The notes beneath the pieces were generated by a model. The model saw only the letters and a program-made list of their open reading frames with translations. It made no database searches and was not told the origin of the DNA. Shown here one piece after another: positions 32,191 through 45,205 of a DNA stretch of 64,000 bases. Source of the stretch: Dactylonectria macrodidyma (lineage: Eukaryota > Ascomycota > Sordariomycetes > Hypocreales > Nectriaceae); contig JAGMUV010000016.1 in the NCBI GenBank assembly GCA_020744425.1, positions 1,426,001-1,490,000 of the forward strand. Direction: 5' to 3'. How positions within the stretch are numbered: the stretch's first letter is position 1; every line of letters starts with the position of its first letter. The position numbers were made by a program, and so were the translations under genes.

Positions 32191-33054
32191 GGTTTGCTTA
32201 CGACAGAATCCGAGAGGCCCATCCTCTAGCTGGCAATTTAGTTGCACTCATCTCAGCATTCCGCTATCGCGATCCGTTACATTCAAGAGGCTAGAGCGGG
32301 ATGAACCTACTTGGCCCACTTTCTCTACTCATTCACCTTGGCTCGCTAGACGACTGAAACTTCATTCTCTTATAGATGAGAAACTTCCAAGACTAAACAC
32401 TACACAAGCATTGCTATGGAATTCAGTAGAACTCGTTGTCAGATCTCGTCAAGAAACGCCCAATGGGTCCTCCGTCAAGGAAAGCGAGGACTGCAGCGGC
32501 ATCCTATCTTGTTCTGCCCTTGAAGACTACATCTCCGGTAGCAAGCGTTCAGAGGCCCCAACGCAGTGTCGGGCGCGATACCTCGCTACTTGTAAAATGG
32601 ACTTCCTATTCCTACATGTCGATCATTACAGGGATCGAACCCATGAGTGGCTGAGCACAGATTGCACCTCCCCTGGTCCCGATAAGAGTGTCCAATTGCT
32701 CCGATAAACATCGTTGTTTGAAGGGAATATTGGTTGTAAGTATCAGGAAGCTTTGAGGTTCAACGAAGATATACTTCCTGAGCAAAAGGCAAGGATATTG
32801 CAGATAATCTTGCGATGTGTACTGCCAGTATCAAAAGAAACATCATTCATTCCCGAAAAAGACAAGACCTTCCATCGTCAATAAGCTGTCTCAACCAACC
32901 CACCTTGTTTGATACCCTCAAACCACGCGTAGATCTCTAGTAACGATATAATACGCTCATTGTTCTTCTGGCCCGTCATCACCTTCTGGTATATAACGGC
33001 ACCGAAGAGAGACTCTGCGTACGAATTTCCTCTAGTTTGGCTAACCCGTTGGCA
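32191..33054. other. Intergenic
   Basis: No gene recognised. GGTTCGATCC on the minus strand near 32634-32643 looks like a tRNA B box, but no cloverleaf can be built around it. Confidence 0.5.
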
Positions 33055-33378
33055 GGGCTCCTAATAGTGCAGGCCGTTTGCACTATTAGTCCGGACTGCA
33101 ATCCAAGATCAATAATCAATCCACGACGGGCGTTCGTGGATTGACGACTAGGATGATGCGTCCGTTGAAACGAGCCTTGTTGATCCGGATCGCACCAGTA
33201 AATTGATCAGAAATATCCAAAACAAAATGGTTGGCGCAGCAACAATCATGGGTACCCTGGTTTTGTAACACCACGCCAACAACCTAGCGTACTTAGCGTC
33301 CACACTGGGCGTCCGTATTCCCTGCCCTGATCTGCAGTCTGGACTAATAGTGTAAACGGTCTGCACTATTAGGAGCCC
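33055..33378. mobile_element. 324-bp MITE with 46-bp terminal inverted repeats
   Basis: 33055-33100 and 33333-33378 are inverted repeats (GGGCTCCTAATAGTGCA...), with three differences, all G/A or C/T transitions. Each arm contains a further internal palindrome (AATAGTGCA ... TGCACTATT). The core has a hairpin at about 33117-33145 with arms CAATCCACGA and TCGTGGATTG. No transposase and no clear target duplication. Confidence 0.75.
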
Positions 33379-33414
33379 TGAGTACGGGTCCAGCCTCATG
33401 AATAACTAACCTTC

Positions 33415-33852
33415 CTATCGGTCCGTCTGACACTTAAAATGGATCGTTCCGGGGTGGATGGGCAAAAGACACTCCCCCGTAACTGTATGGGTAACTTTCT
33501 CCCACAGTCGTGTCCACCTAGGATCCTCTTCAAAAACAATGCAGATGGTGTAAAGGGTGGCAGAGTCAATACGATCCCGCTTAATGTTCTCGAACATCTT
33601 GTAAGGGCGGCGCCCTCTGATGAATCCACATCGCGGCTCCTTCATCAGACGCGAGTCCAGGCACTCCTTGACACGCTTGCCAAATTCTTTAATGTCGTGG
33701 TAATATGGACGGGTGTGCGTAACGGCGCCCCAGGTGATTTCCAGGATTTTGCCGTTGGTGGGGTTGGTGCAGTAGGAACAGTTGCACTCCTCAACATGCT
33801 CACGATGCTCATTGCAGCAAGGCCCTCCTTCTCGACGGCCGGAGAAAACCAT
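33415..33852 (-). CDS. Hypothetical protein, 145 aa
   Basis: ATG at 33852 in a good context (AACATGG), single exon. The N-terminal part is Cys-rich (CCNEHREHVEECNCSYC), suggesting a small metal-binding element. The rest is a globular-looking sequence (ITWGAVTHTRPYYHD, LYTICIVFEEDPRW). The frame is also open upstream to about 34049 without another ATG, so an upstream exon cannot be excluded. No family recognised. Confidence 0.45.
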   Translation of the reverse strand: MVFSGRREGGPCCNEHREHVEECNCSYCTNPTNGKILEITWGAVTHTRPYYHDIKEFGKRVKECLDSRLMKEPRCGFIRGRRPYKMFENIKRDRIDSATLYTICIVFEEDPRWTRLWEKVTHTVTGECLLPIHPGTIHFKCQTDR

Positions 33853-33952
33853 GTTGGATGGCGTCGGGTTCTTATTGTGCGGTAGAAATCCTGGCTGTGG
33901 TGAGTCGAGCGGCGTAAGGAGAGACGGAGAGGTAACAAACTGTGATGAACCA

Positions 33953-35381
33953 CCGACTTTGTCCGGTCGAGTTGTCTGACTTTGTGTGGGAGACTGCCGA
34001 GGAAGTAGGATTGAGACTAGAGCGTATCTTGGCTGGTGAAGATCGATGAAGAATTAGTTTTTGATGGGCTTCAAGAGATGAAAGATATGGACTTGATGTG
34101 AAGAAATGCTTGCGCGGAAACAGGTGCTTCGCTGGGAGGGTCGGAGCGAATGAAGGGTTAAATACCTATTTGAGGCGCGTTGGATGATGCTGTCAGGGGC
34201 GTGCTTCGGCAGTAATGGTACGTGTGAACTAAGAGGAGGCTGTCTCAGCCGGGTTACATAGCCGCACCTGGCCAGGCAGCAAAGAGATACAAAGAGGGGG
34301 TATTTCCCCGCAAGGAAAGGACCCTGACATGACGATATTACTGAATGTAACGAGGTAGCGCCCGCAAGGTGGCCAAACGTCCTCCTAAAACCTTTTTTTG
34401 TTTCTCTTTTTTTGCACCCCGAGCCTGTTGATGACGACATTCTCACTGCTGAAGCGGGTCCAACGTCCTTGGGCATAAGGCAATATCCAGACACACCACC
34501 GACCTCTAAACTAGCCAAGAAATTATTCTCCCCTATGATTTCTGCCACGCCTCGATCGATATGGTAGGGGTTAGGCTTGTAATCACTAATCTATGACTTA
34601 GCTCCGGTGGCGTCATTGAATCATTCTGCTTGTCAAGGGTGGGACCTGCTGATAGTATGGCACACTTTCGACTCCCCTACTCCTCTACTCCACCACTTCA
34701 CCACACACCCCCACACCCCCCGGCTAAGCATGCATCAACATCACCAGGCACTGAAATTACAAGTCCTATGCAGGGTAAAAGGGAGTGCCGTCCCTGTTCT
34801 CTCAGTGTGCTCTTAGAGTAAAGCCCGAGGCGGCCGCCGGTGCATACCCAGCCAACAGACACCGCAACACCACCTCGGAGAAGATCCGAGCGGCCATATG
34901 TGACTCACGGTGGTCATGAAGTATTGTTGGGGTACTTTTGTAGTACAGGAAGCTGCATGTGTTAGTCAATGTGGCCAAGAAGAAGTGGGATTCAGGCCGG
35001 TTAGTAGATGTGAAGTCGTAGAGAAGATGGTAGCTGCACTCGACCGCGTCTCTGATCAATCAAGGCGGGCGACTTGCGACTTTAGCCGCAAAAGCTAGGA
35101 GAGGCCATGGGATTCGAGATTCGGTGCCCTGCGCCCTGCGGGGTTTAGATGGTTCGTGGATTGTGCAAGGCATATTTCAAGGCTCCTAATATTCTAGCTT
35201 ATTGATATCGGCGTTGGTGCCTAGCCCATCCACAACCAGCGGTATAAATACCAAACTCAAGAAGGCATTTAAGGGGACATTACTTCCAACCATACGTACC
35301 CTAAGGTACGAGCAGCTAAGAGTATTAGTCCCTAATACTTTTTATCCTTATTCGCTATCATAGGGCCATTTCGAAATCAAA
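33953..35381. other. Intergenic
   Basis: The minus-strand frame at 34054-34548 starts plausibly (MAEIIGENNF) but degrades. Nothing else is recognised. It contains the upstream region of the 2EXR gene. Confidence 0.4.
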
Positions 35382-36224
35382 ATGGCACTTCCCAGAACCA
35401 ACTTCACCATCCAGAACCCACCACCAAGTACTCGAATATCCAAGTGGACTCCAGCGAACGCAGAACTCCCGGAGTCACTCCATGCTTTAATCGACGTACT
35501 GCCTTTCAATCGAAGCCGTTACGACGGATTGGAAATCTGTTTGACGATACCCGGGAGTGACTATCACATGGCAGTACGAGTGGGGGATGAGTCAGAATAC
35601 GAATTGGTCAGGATTCGATTTGCTCAGATACGTGATGACTTTCTCCGTCATCAACAATTTGATCATCGAGTCTTGCGTATCCCCCAAAAGTACTGGCTAC
35701 AATACATATTCATTAGGCCTTTCATTGGGGAGGTTGGAGAGCTTTATAGTGATGCCTCTTTTCATCCAGCAGCATCATCTCAAGACTCATCACCAATAAC
35801 CGATGAGAAGCAAATGAATCATGCTAGAGAACACTTTCCACAATTTATTCGACTGCCTACAGAGGTCCAAATCATCATTTGGCTCCATACTATCCCTACG
35901 CATCAAATTACTCGAATCAAGCACTCAGAGAAACCTGGACTTCGCATCCAACCGACGCTGCCAGTTGCACTTTCTGTATGCCGTCAATCCCGTCATGAGG
36001 CACTCCGTCATCTCGAGCATCTCCCTCTAACCGACGAGGAGAAGGAGACGCGAAAAGTTCCTTGCGACGTAAAAACTGGTATACTTCAATGCAATCATAG
36101 AGAGTATGATACAGAACACCCCGGTGCCAAGTACAGCTGGTGCTTGATTCGCGGACCACATTCTCACTTGAATGATCAATCCCATCCCTGGAAATCATTC
36201 CGCACAATTTCTGATTTGTTATAG
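35382..36224 (+). CDS. 2EXR domain protein
   Basis: 280 residues, single exon, ATG in a good context (AAAATGG). The second half carries the fungal 2EXR domain (about residues 150-215): FPQFIRLPTEVQIIIW near its start and LPVALSVCRQSRHEAL near its middle, the usual F-x-x-L-P-x-E-x-x-x-x-I-W and V-C-x-x-S-R-x-E-x motifs. The family is greatly expanded in filamentous ascomycetes and its function is unknown; F-box-like roles have been suggested. The domain is intact. The C-terminal 60 residues, with Cys and His, are not typical, and the protein is short for the family. Confidence 0.8.
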   Translation: MALPRTNFTIQNPPPSTRISKWTPANAELPESLHALIDVLPFNRSRYDGLEICLTIPGSDYHMAVRVGDESEYELVRIRFAQIRDDFLRHQQFDHRVLRIPQKYWLQYIFIRPFIGEVGELYSDASFHPAASSQDSSPITDEKQMNHAREHFPQFIRLPTEVQIIIWLHTIPTHQITRIKHSEKPGLRIQPTLPVALSVCRQSRHEALRHLEHLPLTDEEKETRKVPCDVKTGILQCNHREYDTEHPGAKYSWCLIRGPHSHLNDQSHPWKSFRTISDLL

Positions 36225-38559
36225 AATAGAGCAGTCATGTACAATAGAACCGAAAACAATCTGTAACCTGATCAATGGTAGCCAACTATGGCGGTTTTTC
36301 TCCCCCCGTGACATTGGGAACATGAATTAGAAGCCCGAATAGGAGCTGTTGTGTTACGTGTCCCAGAAGATACAGCAGTAGCTCGGAGAAGTGTCCTGTA
36401 GCGACCTTAGTGGCTACCGGTATGTGTGACTAGCAGGTCATCACGAAGACCTTCCTGCGGGATTTTTGATCCGTTGAGGGCTGAGTCCCGCCTGGCTGTC
36501 CGAATGCTTCCTGAAACTATACGAGAGTTCCCGTTACTTGAACTTGCATCGTCAGCGTTGAAACCTCTCTCAACGGTCCCTCAAACCAAATCCAGCTTTG
36601 GAAAATGCCCCTCACAAAGAGTCAGGTGCAGCGATCTCCCCACTTTCCACTGATGGTAGCGTCTGGGTGACGATGGAACGGGTTCCGGTGCGGTCGATGG
36701 GGGGTTTCCCTTCTGCTCCTTGGGGCCTCAGGGGGCGGCTGTGCTAGTATCAGTAGCTCTCACCCTCACGGACAGAATTATTAGAGGGGTCACCAAAGTT
36801 GCCTGACGAGCCAGCAGTACGGAGAGACCGACGGGCCAGAGCAACGCTAACAATGTCATGCCAACCGAGGTGTGATAGGAGTCATGGGGGGTGAAGTATT
36901 TTTTAGTTGGTTCAGCCAGTTCAGGGGTCGTGCCTAGATACTGCCTTACGCCAAGGATTCCTAGATCAGCTTGTGGCGAAGTTGCTGTCATTAATGGGCT
37001 CGGGATGCAAACAAAATAGCTACGAGAGGAGGCTTGGCTATCTCGTGGATGCCAACTCATTGTATCGAACGTCATCATGTTCGGATCCTTTCCGCTTGAG
37101 ACAATATCCCTCTTTGTATCTCTAAGCTGCCTCGCCAGGCTAAGCAGCCCACAACATCATCTGTGCAGTACGCAATCACCTTCATGCAAGCCGCCCAGCC
37201 CCGGACACTCCTGAGAATTGGGTGTGTCGCTATCTCCGACTCCGTATTCGACCCACCAGGTGCAGGGAGAAGGGATGGCTGATAGGGGTGAAGCGAGGCC
37301 ATCATATCAGCCACATTGCGGATACTAAGGTCCATTTTGAATGAGGCGTACTGTAGGCAGTAGTAAGGTAGATCCTCCGTTGATCCGCAAAGCCAGTCAT
37401 GAAGCAGTACTAACAATATCGGCCTGGCGTGTGTCGTCGGTCTAGATGATGCTTGACGTTCCGAATGCCTCTTTTATCTTTTAAATAGCTTTGGTTGTCT
37501 GCTAGAATTCGTCCTCTCTATAAAATCTACCACTAATTAACTCCATTAATCGTAATAGATTGGCCTCTGTGAGTGCATTCGTCGGTAATTGCGGTGAGGT
37601 AACTGGTGAATGGGTAAAGGCTTTAGCTTCAAAGTATTTAGATATTTCTTTGATTGCTTTAGGGTTTAGACCTACTAATTTGTCCTTGACCCCTTTGGCC
37701 AGCTATGGTTTACTATTGTCGCTCGTCGCTATGTTCTGCATATACCTAACCGTAATGCTGACACTGACTAGATGATACTTTGCCTTATCTTAGGCCAAAG
37801 TACTAATATTACAAATATTAACTCGAGTTTTTAAATCTTTAGATGGCTGGAGTCCTGAGACTGAGTGGCATTAGCACACCTGTGCCTTTGCATCTCGACA
37901 CCTTGACTAACAAAAATGACACGTATGAAATGTACCTCTGCCCCCACCTATTTTAAGTGGTGATAGAGGCGCCACGGAGGCGACAGACTTTCTGCTTCGC
38001 CTCCCAGGAGACCGAGGCAACACGACAAGCCAGCTCCTTGCAGACGTGACCGCCACTGGCTCCTTGTTCCCCAAAATGTAACACCGATGCCGGAGTCGAT
38101 TATGCCTATCGACGTGCTCAAGGCATTCTCGTTCAGAACAGTCTAAGGAGTCGTCGGGGGAGGCGGGACAAGCGAGAAAACAATCATAAGAGTCAGGGCA
38201 TATACTGTTCGAATAGTAGTAGAAACATTGTGAATATTTTCTATGACGTGTGATACTTGCTAACCTTGTGTTTCGCGTCTTCGTACTTCTGCTTGGCTTC
38301 GACTGCTTTGCTCCCTGCCTCGTCATGATAGTCTATGAGCTCTTTGACTAGCCTTTCCTGAAGTTGACATCAATCTCCCACCGAGGGTATCATTATATGG
38401 CTATTTTCGAAATGCTCAAGCGGAAATAATTTCAGGCTAAATATGGAAAGCATGTGTAGCTAGGTAAACGAAGCTGTTGGAATTTGTTGATATGACGATG
38501 GAAGGTCTCGCAGGGCACCTGTGAGATCGGTCCGCACTCGAGGCAGGTCGGACTCCTGG
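36225..38559. other. Intergenic with exon-like fragments
   Basis: A minus-strand frame at 37075-37416, open upstream to about 37470, reads like a real exon (GWAACMKVIAYCTDDVVGC) but has no partner I can join. 37907-38326 (minus) is a lower-quality frame. No family recognised. Confidence 0.4.
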
Positions 38560-38567
38560 CCTATATA

Positions 38568-39763
38568 CAGTGTGGCTAACAATCAATCGAGTTCAATTTT
38601 GGCCCTCAAACTCGATTGATTGAACCTATCTCAGCTCGATTGAAGCTTGACTTGACTAATCAGCGAGCTTGATTGGCAACTTGTCAAGTACTTGATGTAC
38701 TATGCCTAATCAGGTAATTTGTATAGACCTCTTGGTGTAGCAATCCCGCGCAAGATCTTTAAAGTAATCCAGTTCTTCTGTATTATCTCAGCTTCAGCTG
38801 TGTCATCGCCGAGGCCGTTGCGCTTGCCGGTGATGAGCTCACTACCGTCAGAGAATACGCGCTCTGGCTCTGCGCTCATCCCTGGCGTGCTGAAGATGTT
38901 AAGAGCAAGTTTGCTGAGAATAGGCCAAACGTGGCGTCAGTCCACCCACCACACCCAGATATCATCCTCATCGTTGGTCGAATTCGAAGGCCTTTTGACC
39001 TTGTGGAACTCTATAACATGCTGGATTGCAGCCGTCGTCGATCCTGCTGCAAACAGCTGACTGATATACCGCTTATTGTTATGGCAATCGGCGCAGAGGA
39101 AGTACTTGTCACTACTATGCTCCAGCTCCGCTCCATATGAATAGATCCGCGAGACCTTTACCTGTCTGCCCACGCTCCTCTTGTCCGGTATGCTATACCG
39201 TATACCCTACACAATCATGCCATCGTGCCGCCGAAGCACACCCTAGTCAATTGGGTACGAGAGAGAGTGTGGAGGGCAGGTAGATCGATGGATAAGTCGC
39301 TCTACCGGTACATCTGACGTTTGCTCAGTCGACGATATCGGCCAGTTTAGATCGGTAGATTGACTCGAAGATATAGCAGATAAGCTTCGAGTACTTGATG
39401 GCCGACTTAGGCCCCAGAACGCGTTGTTGATAGATATTTGATGTAGGAATAGGATGTTATTTCGTCCGGGGGGACACACCCAATAGGGCCATTACGCTAA
39501 GCTGTTAACCTTTCCTACAGTGCTTCCATGCGCAGCTTAGATATTAGTTCTAAGCGATGTAATTGGTAATTAGCGATATCTAGGGTAGCCTCTCCTAGCC
39601 TTCCTAAATAAGTAATTATTGGCATCAAGTACTTGACAACTTGACACTCCTTTAACTTGATTGATTGACGATAACCCTTAAACTTGACTTGAGAACTTGA
39701 CTTGACGAGAAGTCGAACTTGATTGAGAATTATCAAGTTCGAGCTTGATTGTTAGCCGCACTG
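38568..39763 (-). mobile_element. Non-autonomous hAT element, 1196 bp
   Basis: The ends begin CAGTG(T/C)GGCTAACAATCAA on both sides in inverted orientation. Perfect 8-bp target duplications CCTATATA flank it at 38560-38567 and 39764-39771. Subterminal regions are dense in short TTGACTTG/CAAGTCAAG-type motifs, as in other hAT ends. The inside encodes only the two ends of a transposase (minus strand). Confidence 0.9.
38706..39479 (-). pseudogene. Internally deleted hAT transposase
   Basis: Minus-strand pieces in order: an N-terminal region starting SINNAFWGLS; a BED-like zinc-finger region with YFLCADCHNNKRY and IQHVIEFHKVKR; then, after a stop and a jump, a perfect C-terminal dimerisation block (hATC) reading WPILSKLALNIFSTPGMSAE, then PERVFS, and ending LYKLPD with a stop at 38706. 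The catalytic core between them is deleted. It cannot transpose on its own but keeps both protein-interaction ends. Confidence 0.8.
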
Positions 39764-39771
39764 CCTATATA

Positions 39772-40510
39772 TGCCTTTCGGAAGTCTTGTACGTAGTAAC
39801 CTTTACGCAGTACCCTGTAACCTGTGTGAGATGTGGCCTCTCGATGTCAGTGTTGGGGCTCAGTTTCACAGCCCGTACTACGTGCCTTATCTTTGTATTT
39901 TCTCGAGTCATTGGAGTCTCCATATATGTACCTTACTTCGTATGTTTTTGCCCGTGATCAAATGCCCACTGTTGGTGATGACCATTTGTCTCGCCACGGG
40001 GCGTGCAAGATACTTATCCTCCGATATGAAGGCCGTGTGGGACTGGACATCAATCATGAAGCGACAAATCCTGATGATCGCAAGTTTGTGGTGCGAGAAA
40101 CCCACTAGAGACAGTCAGTACATCCCCACTTCTACGTAGGTTTTTGCGTGTCTAGCTCGCCTGCTGCCTGCTTCTAGCTCGAAATGATTCCTACGCTACC
40201 TATCCTACGTTTCGAACTTTCAAATGTCGAACTTATTGTTGCGATGAGCTCACTTGTCCCGTTAGGGATATGTGCCTACAAAGCTGATTTTTCCCTGGGC
40301 ATCAGTTCGGCCACCTCGACCATGCCATCCCATTATAGAGCACAACAATAACGGTCTAACGCTGCACGGAACAGTAAGAATGCATCCATCGTAAATCGTG
40401 TATTCTAATCTGGGCACGTCGTCCTCCAAGTCGCTACGAATCATGCCTTCGCTTGGGATCAATATAGTCTAATAAATCTCCGCCACAGTCAACTGAGCTC
40501 CTCTATGTAC
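39772..40510. other. Intergenic
   Basis: A plus frame at 39833-40108 has a natural-looking C-terminal half (KILILRYEGRVGLD) but no recognised family. No other signal seen. Confidence 0.4.
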
Positions 40511-41088
40511 TCAATTAACGCAGTGCAATACGCCATCATCATTCATGATCCTATCACCTAAGAGACGAGTTAACAGCGGATCAGGGCCGAGTTAGAACCA
40601 ATACTAGAAACCGCCCAAGACCTAGAATCGACCAGGGGATTTGGTTACGTACCTAAGGTTAGCTGCGTCTCTTGATGCTTGCCATTCATTCCCTCACAGC
40701 TTGCTCGTAATCGAACAAATGTAGGGCCGGCAACTTGAAACTGCAGGTCATCACATGATTGAGCGAAGTTACTGCAAGCAGTACGTGAGCTAGAACTCTT
40801 GGGCAGAAGTCTCAGGTCCGGTACTTACTCCCCGCCCCAACACAAGTAGCCATTGCAGTTTCCAACGCAGCTGCTGAGATCGATAGTAGAATATGTCATC
40901 GATGCGTTCTTCGCGCGACAATCACACGCCATCCGGGCATCGTCTAAAATAGAACAGCCCTCGCAGGTCTCCTCAAGAAACGTGGTTTCTTCGACCGATG
41001 ACCTTGGATGGGTAGGCGTGTCTTGGGTAGCACTGGTTGCTAAAACGACGAGGGCGCCCACCAGACTAAGGGAGGTAAGGCGAGTCAT
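40511..41088 (-). CDS. Secreted cyanovirin-N homology (CVNH) protein, three exons
   Basis: Exon 1 41088-40829, exon 2 40771-40653, exon 3 40557-40511. The introns have GTAAGT and GTACGT donors and CAG/TTAG acceptors, and phases 2 and 1 are kept, giving 141 residues. Residues 1-22 are a signal peptide (MTRLTSLSLVGALVVLATSA). The mature part is one CVNH domain: each half has the C...L...C-x-C/SC pattern, then IDLSSCVGNCNGYLCW in the first half, NFAQSCDDLQF at the start of the second and a closing GDRIMNDDGVLHCVN. CVNH proteins are small lectins binding high-mannose glycans. Most fungal members are cytosolic, so a signal peptide with extra cysteines is notable. Function here is unknown. Confidence 0.85.
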
Positions 41089-41830
41089 ATTCACAGCGAG
41101 ACAGAGGGTGGATCAGAGGTCCTCCTAATTGGAAAACCGTGGGATGAACGCCTAGTTAACACTGAGGGCCTAGGGCAGTCGTTACGAAGAAGAAGCTGGT
41201 AAATGATTACGGCAAGTGCCACACAGACCGAATGCATAGTCTCTGTCTCTATCTTATGTCATTCCATCCAGCAGACCCAGGTCTAGATCGGGCCAAGAAG
41301 GGCGATGGCGTGGTAGATTACTTGCACCGTACTACAATAAGATGATGCGCGACCCCCTTCTTCTTTGTTCCATGCCCACTTCCCAGGCGAATAGATGCAT
41401 TGTACGTAAAGCTATGCTACAATGTAGTGTGCACTTACACCACACGTGAACCCAGGGCTCAACCTTGACGCAACTCCTCTTACGGCGCGCTTATGTCATG
41501 GCAAGATCAGCCAAGTTCAAGTTTGAGATACGCTTATGCAAGGTTGTTGACACTTTAGTTGAATGAACGGCTGTGTACCCAATCTCGTCCTCTAACCCCG
41601 TGTACGGCTCGTTATAAGTCTAGTAAAGTATGTGACTATTGATACTCCTGCGCTTCCTAGGCTCTAGTAGGAACGGGTTCGGCGCGAGTGCTGTCGAACT
41701 GCGAAACATTGCGGGGGAGTTACGTGCGGCACAGCTTGGAATACAGCGAGCATCAAGATTTCTCCAATCACCAAACAAATCCCTCTCAGCATTTAAACAT
41801 GCCTGGTGTCCAAAGTTTGTGCTCTCACCC
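41089..41830. other. Intergenic between CVNH and F-box genes
   Basis: Divergent promoters are expected here. The F-box frame is open upstream to 41639 but lacks a good ATG there. Confidence 0.5.
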
Positions 41831-43147
41831 ATGCAGTTTCTCCCTCCAGAGCTACAACAGCTGGTCTGTGAAAAGCTCTCCTTGGGTGACATGAATAGTG
41901 TTTCCCAGTGTAGCCGATACTACTATTCTCTCGTCACGCCACTGCTCTACAAGAAACTCACGCTTCGTTTTCGCGCCGGGGTTCCTGACAGAGGAACGAA
42001 GTCTACACTGAGGGTTCTAAGCCATCGTTCTTGTTTACACGCTCTCATCCGCCACATCAGGGTGATCAGCGATGGTACCCGCTCCTGGCCAGATGGCCAT
42101 TCGGATATGCTCAGCATCGTGCTGTCACCGATCCTCGCCCAAACAACCAATATTACAGCCTTCTCTACTTCCGTCAGCTGGGAGTATACAGACCACTGCT
42201 TTCGGGACCTCAAAGAGCTGGAAAGCCTACGTGTCCAGAACAGCATCGAGTTCAGCTGGGTCGCTTGGCACCTTTCCAACTGCAAATCTTTACAGAGGTT
42301 GCGCCTTGGAGTCTCTCCTTATTTGCCCATGATTACTCCTCACGGTCTTTTACCTTATCTGAACTTGGCCAGAGTCAAAGACCTTTCCCTGCAGTGCGTT
42401 GATCTGAGGATGGTGAAACCATCCTTTGGGGCTTTCCGCAACCTCGAGCTCAACCTTTGCCAAGGTACGGATCGATTCCTTCAGCAACTGGAGGGACACA
42501 ACGAGCTGAAGTCGTTTCGGTTGGCCGGCCATGTCTCCGACAGTACTTTGTCCACATTTCTAGGGAAGCTAGGCAGGAGCTGCCGGCTGGAAGAACTTGC
42601 TCTGAGAATCGGGAACTGCTCCAACAACGTCAACATTGCACTGATCCGACCCCACTTCCAGAGTATCAGGCTCCTAGTGCTGGACTCCAGGCGTGAGATT
42701 ACGGATCCTCGCTCCTCTAAGAAGTTCCACTTCCACCAGGTGCAGGCCCTTCTCAACATGTGTCCGCATCTCGAGTTTCTTGGTCTTCCGGTAGAGTTCC
42801 GAGACGTCCAGGGAAGGAGGGGCCGAAGAAAGGATATTATGGTACGTTGTGTCCCTTCACGCACTAGTATAGCATCACGTCACTGACATAGGCACAAGCG
42901 CCTATCCCAAGTCCCTCTCCCCCTTAGGCACCTTCACCTCCGCGGACATTGTGTGCCGATGGATCGTACACTGAAGGACGCAAAGTACCACCTGTCATGT
43001 CTCCGACTCGATGAAACCTTGACTGTATTTGTAGACCACGGGAGCAGGACGCGGAAACATGCCTTCGGGGGCGACCGGTTTATGGGTCGTTTGGAAGTCA
43101 CACAAGAGGAAAACCAACGCTTCTGCTTGGATTTGTACACGCTATGA
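41831..43147 (+). CDS. F-box protein, two exons
   Basis: Exon 1 41831-42841, intron 42842-42898 (GTACGT donor, CACTGAC branch, CACAAG acceptor), exon 2 42899-43147, phase 0, 419 residues. The ATG at 41831 starts directly at the F-box (MQFLPPELQQLVCEKLSLGD, then SVSQCSRYYY), about residues 1-45. The rest has leucine-rich-repeat-like spacing (LRVQNSIEFSWVAWHL, LEELALRIGNC) and ends in a conserved-looking block (PLRHLHLRGHC). F-box proteins bind Skp1 and bring substrates to SCF ubiquitin ligases; the substrate is unknown. The splice brings a separate downstream frame exactly into phase, which supports the model. Confidence 0.8.
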
Positions 43148-43699
43148 GGAGTTGAAGTCACTTCGAGCTGCCATGGACTAGTTCTAAGCTCACCGATGGA
43201 GCGACATTTCAACAAGCTATTATACAATATCGTTATCAGCCGAACCCTTTTCCAACTTTGTTAGAAATTCTTCCTATTCTGCTGTCTGCACTTCTTACTT
43301 TGCCGTCCGCACCATCAAGGGCGAGTTGCTTCTTTCACAAAGTCAAAAAAGCACAGTTTCCTTCACATTTTAAGCATTTTAAAAACCCAATGCTTTCATA
43401 GTTGCCTAAGATCAAGCATTTCCAGCTCATGCGAGCTGGGATTGTTAGAAATTCCCGCACACGAGATTCGTGTAGTAGATCTCAGCTTCAATCCAATTTT
43501 CTAAAAAGCAGTGTGCACTCTTCTCGGTCATCCTAGTCTCTCACTTTCTTCTCTCCATTCCTGTTAGTCGTTTCTCCAAAGAAAAAGATAAATCGTCATG
43601 AAAGCACGGAGCCGGCAACTAAAGTGGCCAGACCATGCAGCCTCTCCTACCATAGTAGAAACCTCAGACGAACGTAGCTGACAGACGAGCCGCAGCCCA
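43148..43699. other. Intergenic
   Basis: No gene seen. T-rich with repeated AAGCATTT motifs near 43370-43420. Confidence 0.5.
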
Positions 43700-44503
<804 letters not shown>

Positions 44504-45205
44504 TTAGTGCGAAGGATACCTCATCATCACACACAGGGATGAGCCTACGTGATGGTATTTCACTTATTCAACAGAAAACTCTAATGTTGTGCACACTGTC
44601 ACCTGGATGCCTAGAGCGAGGGGAGCAAAAGAGTGGTCATCATTTAAGCTATGGTGGGGTGAAGCAAGAGGAGAGCATTGTGCAACCACGATATTTTCTG
44701 TGAAGGTGCAATAGTAAACACAATAGGTTCTATAATGACTAGCAAGGCTGATGAAAGAGCACCTCGTTCTCCTTGTTGTCCTTTCTGTTTGTGTGCAAGA
44801 GCAAAACCTTGGAATGTGCAAAAGCGTACCGGTATATGTTTACACGTACACTCATGGACCTAGTGAAGAAGAGAAAGAAATACCGGGGGAAAGAAAGAAG
44901 CAAACGGCTCCAATATGGGGCAAAGCAGCTTCTCGTGGCTATTGGAACAAGCGAAGGTGCGCTGTGCTCGTCTTCCATGACTATCACTCTCGTCTCCTCG
45001 ATCCACACTGGTCAAGCACGAAAGAATGAACTCCTTGTTTTGCTTCAGACGCAACCCTTGTTCCTATTCTTGTGATATGCGACGCAGCCCCAAAGTACAA
45101 CGATGTCTTTTACAGCTTCGGCACGTATGCCTCCGGTACTATGCACTTGAACCTCGGGAGCTTATACTCTGTCCCGTCCGCCCACATTCAAACCTAGGAC
45201 TCAAA
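44504..45205. other. Intergenic
   Basis: Short frames only; none recognised. Confidence 0.5.

Noticed and set aside
32630..32720. tRNA-like B box GGTTCGATCC on the minus strand
   Set aside because: No matching A box at the right distance and no acceptor-stem complement; a cloverleaf cannot be formed.
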